Part shown: positions 5,973 through 7,616 of the stretch, in pieces | How the letters are laid out: every line of letters starts with the position of its first letter | How positions within the stretch are numbered: the first letter of the stretch is position 1 | DNA from: Rikenellaceae bacterium | GTDB lineage: Bacteria > Bacteroidota > Bacteroidia > Bacteroidales > UBA932 | Direction: 5' to 3' | Assembly: GCA_900769735.1 (NCBI GenBank) | Contig: CAAGHY010000040.1 | Location: forward strand, 1 to 7,616 | Length of the DNA stretch: 7,616 bases | Program-made: the position numbers and the translations under genes | Notes under the pieces: model-generated | The model's database searches: none | Told to the model about the DNA's origin: nothing | The model's input: the letters and a program-made list of their open reading frames with translations, nothing else

Positions 5973-6965
5973 ATGAAAAAACTGCTTGTATCACCTTCTC
6001 CACATATCCACGGGAAGGAAAGTACCGGAAACTTGATGAGGGATGTGGTTATTGCACTGCTCCCTACAGTAGCGGTTTCAATATATTGCTTTGGCCTGTC
6101 TGCATTGAAATTGGCAATGGTTGGAGTGCTTGCCTGCGTTGCAGTTGAGTACATCATTGCCAAATATATGCTTAAGACCAAAGTTACAATCTGCGATTAT
6201 TCTGCAGTAATTACAGGTCTGCTATTGGCTCTTAACGTTCCAATCAACACTCCTTGGTGGGTTTTGGTAATCGGTTCAATTGTAGCTATTGGCGTAGCAA
6301 AAATGACATTCGGCGGTTTGGGCCAGAATCTTTTCAACCCTGCATTGGTAGGCCGTGTATTCCTTTTGATTTCATTCCCTGTTATAATGACAGACTGGAG
6401 CACACCTGAATCTACATTCGGATTTGCATTTGACGGCGTATCGGGTGCAACTCCTCTTGGAATTGTAAAAGAGGGTTTGGCACAGGGTATGACATTGAGC
6501 CAGATTTATGCCGAGCACAATTTCTCATATTCACAGATGTTGTTCACCAGAATAGGTTCGGCAGGTGAGATTTCTGCAATTGCCCTTCTTCTTGGTTTCG
6601 TATACCTTTTGGTGAGAAGAGTCATCAGACCACACATTACCCTTTCAATTTGGGGAACAGTGATTGTATTCTCAGGTATTCTATGGTTGTGCAACCCTGA
6701 GCAGTTTACAGATCCAATCTTCAACTTGCTTACAGGTGGTATGCTGTTGGGATCAATCTTCATGGCAACAGATTATGTAACCTCTCCGATGGAGCCAAAA
6801 GGTATGATAATCTTTGGTGTTGGTATTGGTATCATCACTATCCTTATCCGTGAGTTTGGTGCTTATCCTGAGGGTATTTCGTTTGCAATTCTTATTATGA
6901 ATGCTACCGTTCCTCTAATTAACATGTTCTGTAAACCTAAAAGATTCGGTAAGGAGGCAAAATAA
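5973..6965 (+). CDS. rnfD: Rnf complex subunit RnfD (membrane subunit with covalent FMN)
   Basis: RnfD is an integral-membrane, cation-pumping subunit related to NqrB. The product has 330 residues. It starts with the conserved 'SPSPHIHGKESTGNLMRDV' stretch, followed by many hydrophobic segments (roughly nine or ten helices). The conserved 'GGLGQNLFNPA' lies at 114-124. The flavinylation motif 'SGATPL' is at 157-162, so T160 is the expected attachment site of phosphoester-linked FMN, added by an ApbE-type transferase that is not in this window. The last part, 'REFGAYPEGISFAILIMNA', is a conserved membrane segment. The gap of 27 bases after rnfC is A-rich and has no hairpin; a short A-rich leader precedes the ATG. 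The stop codon overlaps the rnfG start by one base. Confidence 0.97.
   Translation: MKKLLVSPSPHIHGKESTGNLMRDVVIALLPTVAVSIYCFGLSALKLAMVGVLACVAVEYIIAKYMLKTKVTICDYSAVITGLLLALNVPINTPWWVLVIGSIVAIGVAKMTFGGLGQNLFNPALVGRVFLLISFPVIMTDWSTPESTFGFAFDGVSGATPLGIVKEGLAQGMTLSQIYAEHNFSYSQMLFTRIGSAGEISAIALLLGFVYLLVRRVIRPHITLSIWGTVIVFSGILWLCNPEQFTDPIFNLLTGGMLLGSIFMATDYVTSPMEPKGMIIFGVGIGIITILIREFGAYPEGISFAILIMNATVPLINMFCKPKRFGKEAK
6950..6957 (+). promoter_or_regulatory. Full-length Shine-Dalgarno sequence for rnfG
   Basis: TAAGGAGG, an eight-base match to the 16S rRNA tail, ends 7 bases before the rnfG ATG at 6965. It also encodes part of the last codons of rnfD ('GKEAK'). It fixes the rnfG start and is unusual for Bacteroidota, which seldom rely on such sites. 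Confidence 0.65.
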
Positions 6966-7564
6966 TGGCTAGAGAATCTACACTAACAAATATGGTTGTA
7001 ACCCTTTTTGCAGTATGTCTTGTGTCTGCTGCACTTTTGGGTGGTTTGTATGCTCTTACAGCAGAGCCTATTGCAGCTGCACAGACTGCAAAAATCAACA
7101 CAGCAATCGGAGGCGTGGTTCCTGCATTTGACAATGCCCCTTCAGCTGAGAAATTCACTGTAGATGCCAATGGCAAAGTTGCAACTGTTTACCCTGCAAA
7201 GAAGGGTGAGGAGATTGTGGGATATGCAATTGAGGCATCTTCATCAGCCGGTTTCGGTGGAAACATTACCCTTATGGTAGGTTTCACTCCAGACGGAGCA
7301 ATTGTAAACACATCGGTAATTTCACACGCTGAAACTCCAGGTTTGGGAGCAAAGATCTCTGAAAGTGAGAGCCACTTTGTAACCCAGTTCCAGGGCAAGA
7401 ACCCGGGTGACCCTAATTTCAAATTTGCTGTGAAGAAAGATGGCGGAAGTTTTGATGCGATTACAGCATCTACCATCACTTCAAGAGCGTATATTGATGT
7501 ATTGAACAATGCATACAACGCTTTCCTTAACATAAACAAGAGTGGGGAGGCTCAACAGAATTAA
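6965..7564 (+). CDS. rnfG: Rnf complex subunit RnfG (covalent FMN subunit)
   Basis: RnfG is a membrane-anchored subunit, related to NqrC, whose FMN domain faces the periplasm. The product has 199 residues. One N-terminal helix spans about residues 9-32. The FMN-binding domain (PF04205) follows, with 'GYAIEASSSAGFGG', the conserved 'HAETPGLGAKI', and the attachment motif D164-A-I-T167-A-S-T170. T170 is the predicted FMN-linked threonine. The motif reads T-A-S-T where many relatives have S/T-G-A-T; as far as I recall this is common in Bacteroidota. The start overlaps the rnfD stop (TAATG), with a strong ribosome site just before. The stop lies one base before rnfE. Confidence 0.96.
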   Translation: MARESTLTNMVVTLFAVCLVSAALLGGLYALTAEPIAAAQTAKINTAIGGVVPAFDNAPSAEKFTVDANGKVATVYPAKKGEEIVGYAIEASSSAGFGGNITLMVGFTPDGAIVNTSVISHAETPGLGAKISESESHFVTQFQGKNPGDPNFKFAVKKDGGSFDAITASTITSRAYIDVLNNAYNAFLNINKSGEAQQN

Positions 7565-7565
7565 T

Positions 7566-7616
7566 ATGAGTAAACTAAGTTTGATAACAAAGGGTATTAT
7601 TAAGGACAATCCTACC
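7566..7616 (+). CDS. rnfE: Rnf complex subunit RnfE, first 17 codons (cut by window edge)
   Basis: An ATG at 7566, one base after the rnfG stop, opens a frame that runs to the edge and reads 'MSKLSLITKGIIKDNPT'. This matches the usual start of RnfE, where a 'GI.K.NP' stretch comes before the first membrane helix. RnfE is an integral-membrane subunit that, with RnfA, binds an iron centre within the membrane. Position after rnfG fits the B-C-D-G-E-A order. No close Shine-Dalgarno is seen; GGGGAGG at 7544-7550 is 15 bases away, which is too far for a normal site. The call rests on a short stretch plus context. Confidence 0.9.
   Translation, partial: MSKLSLITKGIIKDNPT

Overview
The window is a run of plus-strand genes from a bacterium of the phylum Bacteroidota, most probably the order Bacteroidales. 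The evidence is the protein set: a coiled-coil C4 zinc-ribbon protein, a DnaB with a Gly/Met/Ser-rich tail, a secreted DUF3108 protein, a short RseC-like protein, and an Rnf cluster in the order B-C-D-G-E. Two further signs fit: a candidate TAnnTTTG promoter element, and mostly weak or absent Shine-Dalgarno sequences. The genus cannot be fixed from this stretch. I see no mobile element, tRNA, rRNA, CRISPR array or sign of recent transfer.

Layout. Bases 2-766 hold the zinc-ribbon protein, whose true start lies just left of the window. Bases 767-893 are the only sizeable intergenic gap. They contain a strong intrinsic terminator, a weak promoter candidate and a clear Shine-Dalgarno sequence for dnaB. 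From dnaB (894-2435) to the right edge the genes are packed tightly: dnaB, 9 bases, the DUF3108 gene (2445-3248), a 4-base ATGA overlap, the rseC-like gene (3245-3679), no gap, rnfB (3680-4603), 10 bases, rnfC (4614-5945), 27 bases, rnfD (5973-6965), a 1-base overlap, rnfG (6965-7564), 1 base, and the first 17 codons of rnfE (7566 to the edge). rnfA, the remaining core subunit, is expected just beyond.

Function. RnfB, C, D, G, E (and A) form the membrane Rnf complex, which couples electron transfer between ferredoxin and NAD+ to cation pumping. RnfC carries the NADH/FMN site and two Fe-S clusters. RnfB is a large multi-cluster Fe-S subunit. RnfD and RnfG carry covalent FMN on threonines, and RnfE is an integral-membrane subunit. 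The RseC-like and DUF3108 proteins are coupled to this operon by overlapping or abutting start and stop codons, and their roles are not established. The replicative helicase at the head of the same unit is functionally unrelated.

The window is essentially a conserved housekeeping and energy locus. I do not see a wholly new system. The points most worth a second look are the two poorly understood proteins fused into the Rnf operon, the number of cysteine clusters in RnfB, a possible internal promoter inside the rseC-like gene, and a visible codon-usage change between the dnaB/DUF3108 half and the rnf half.
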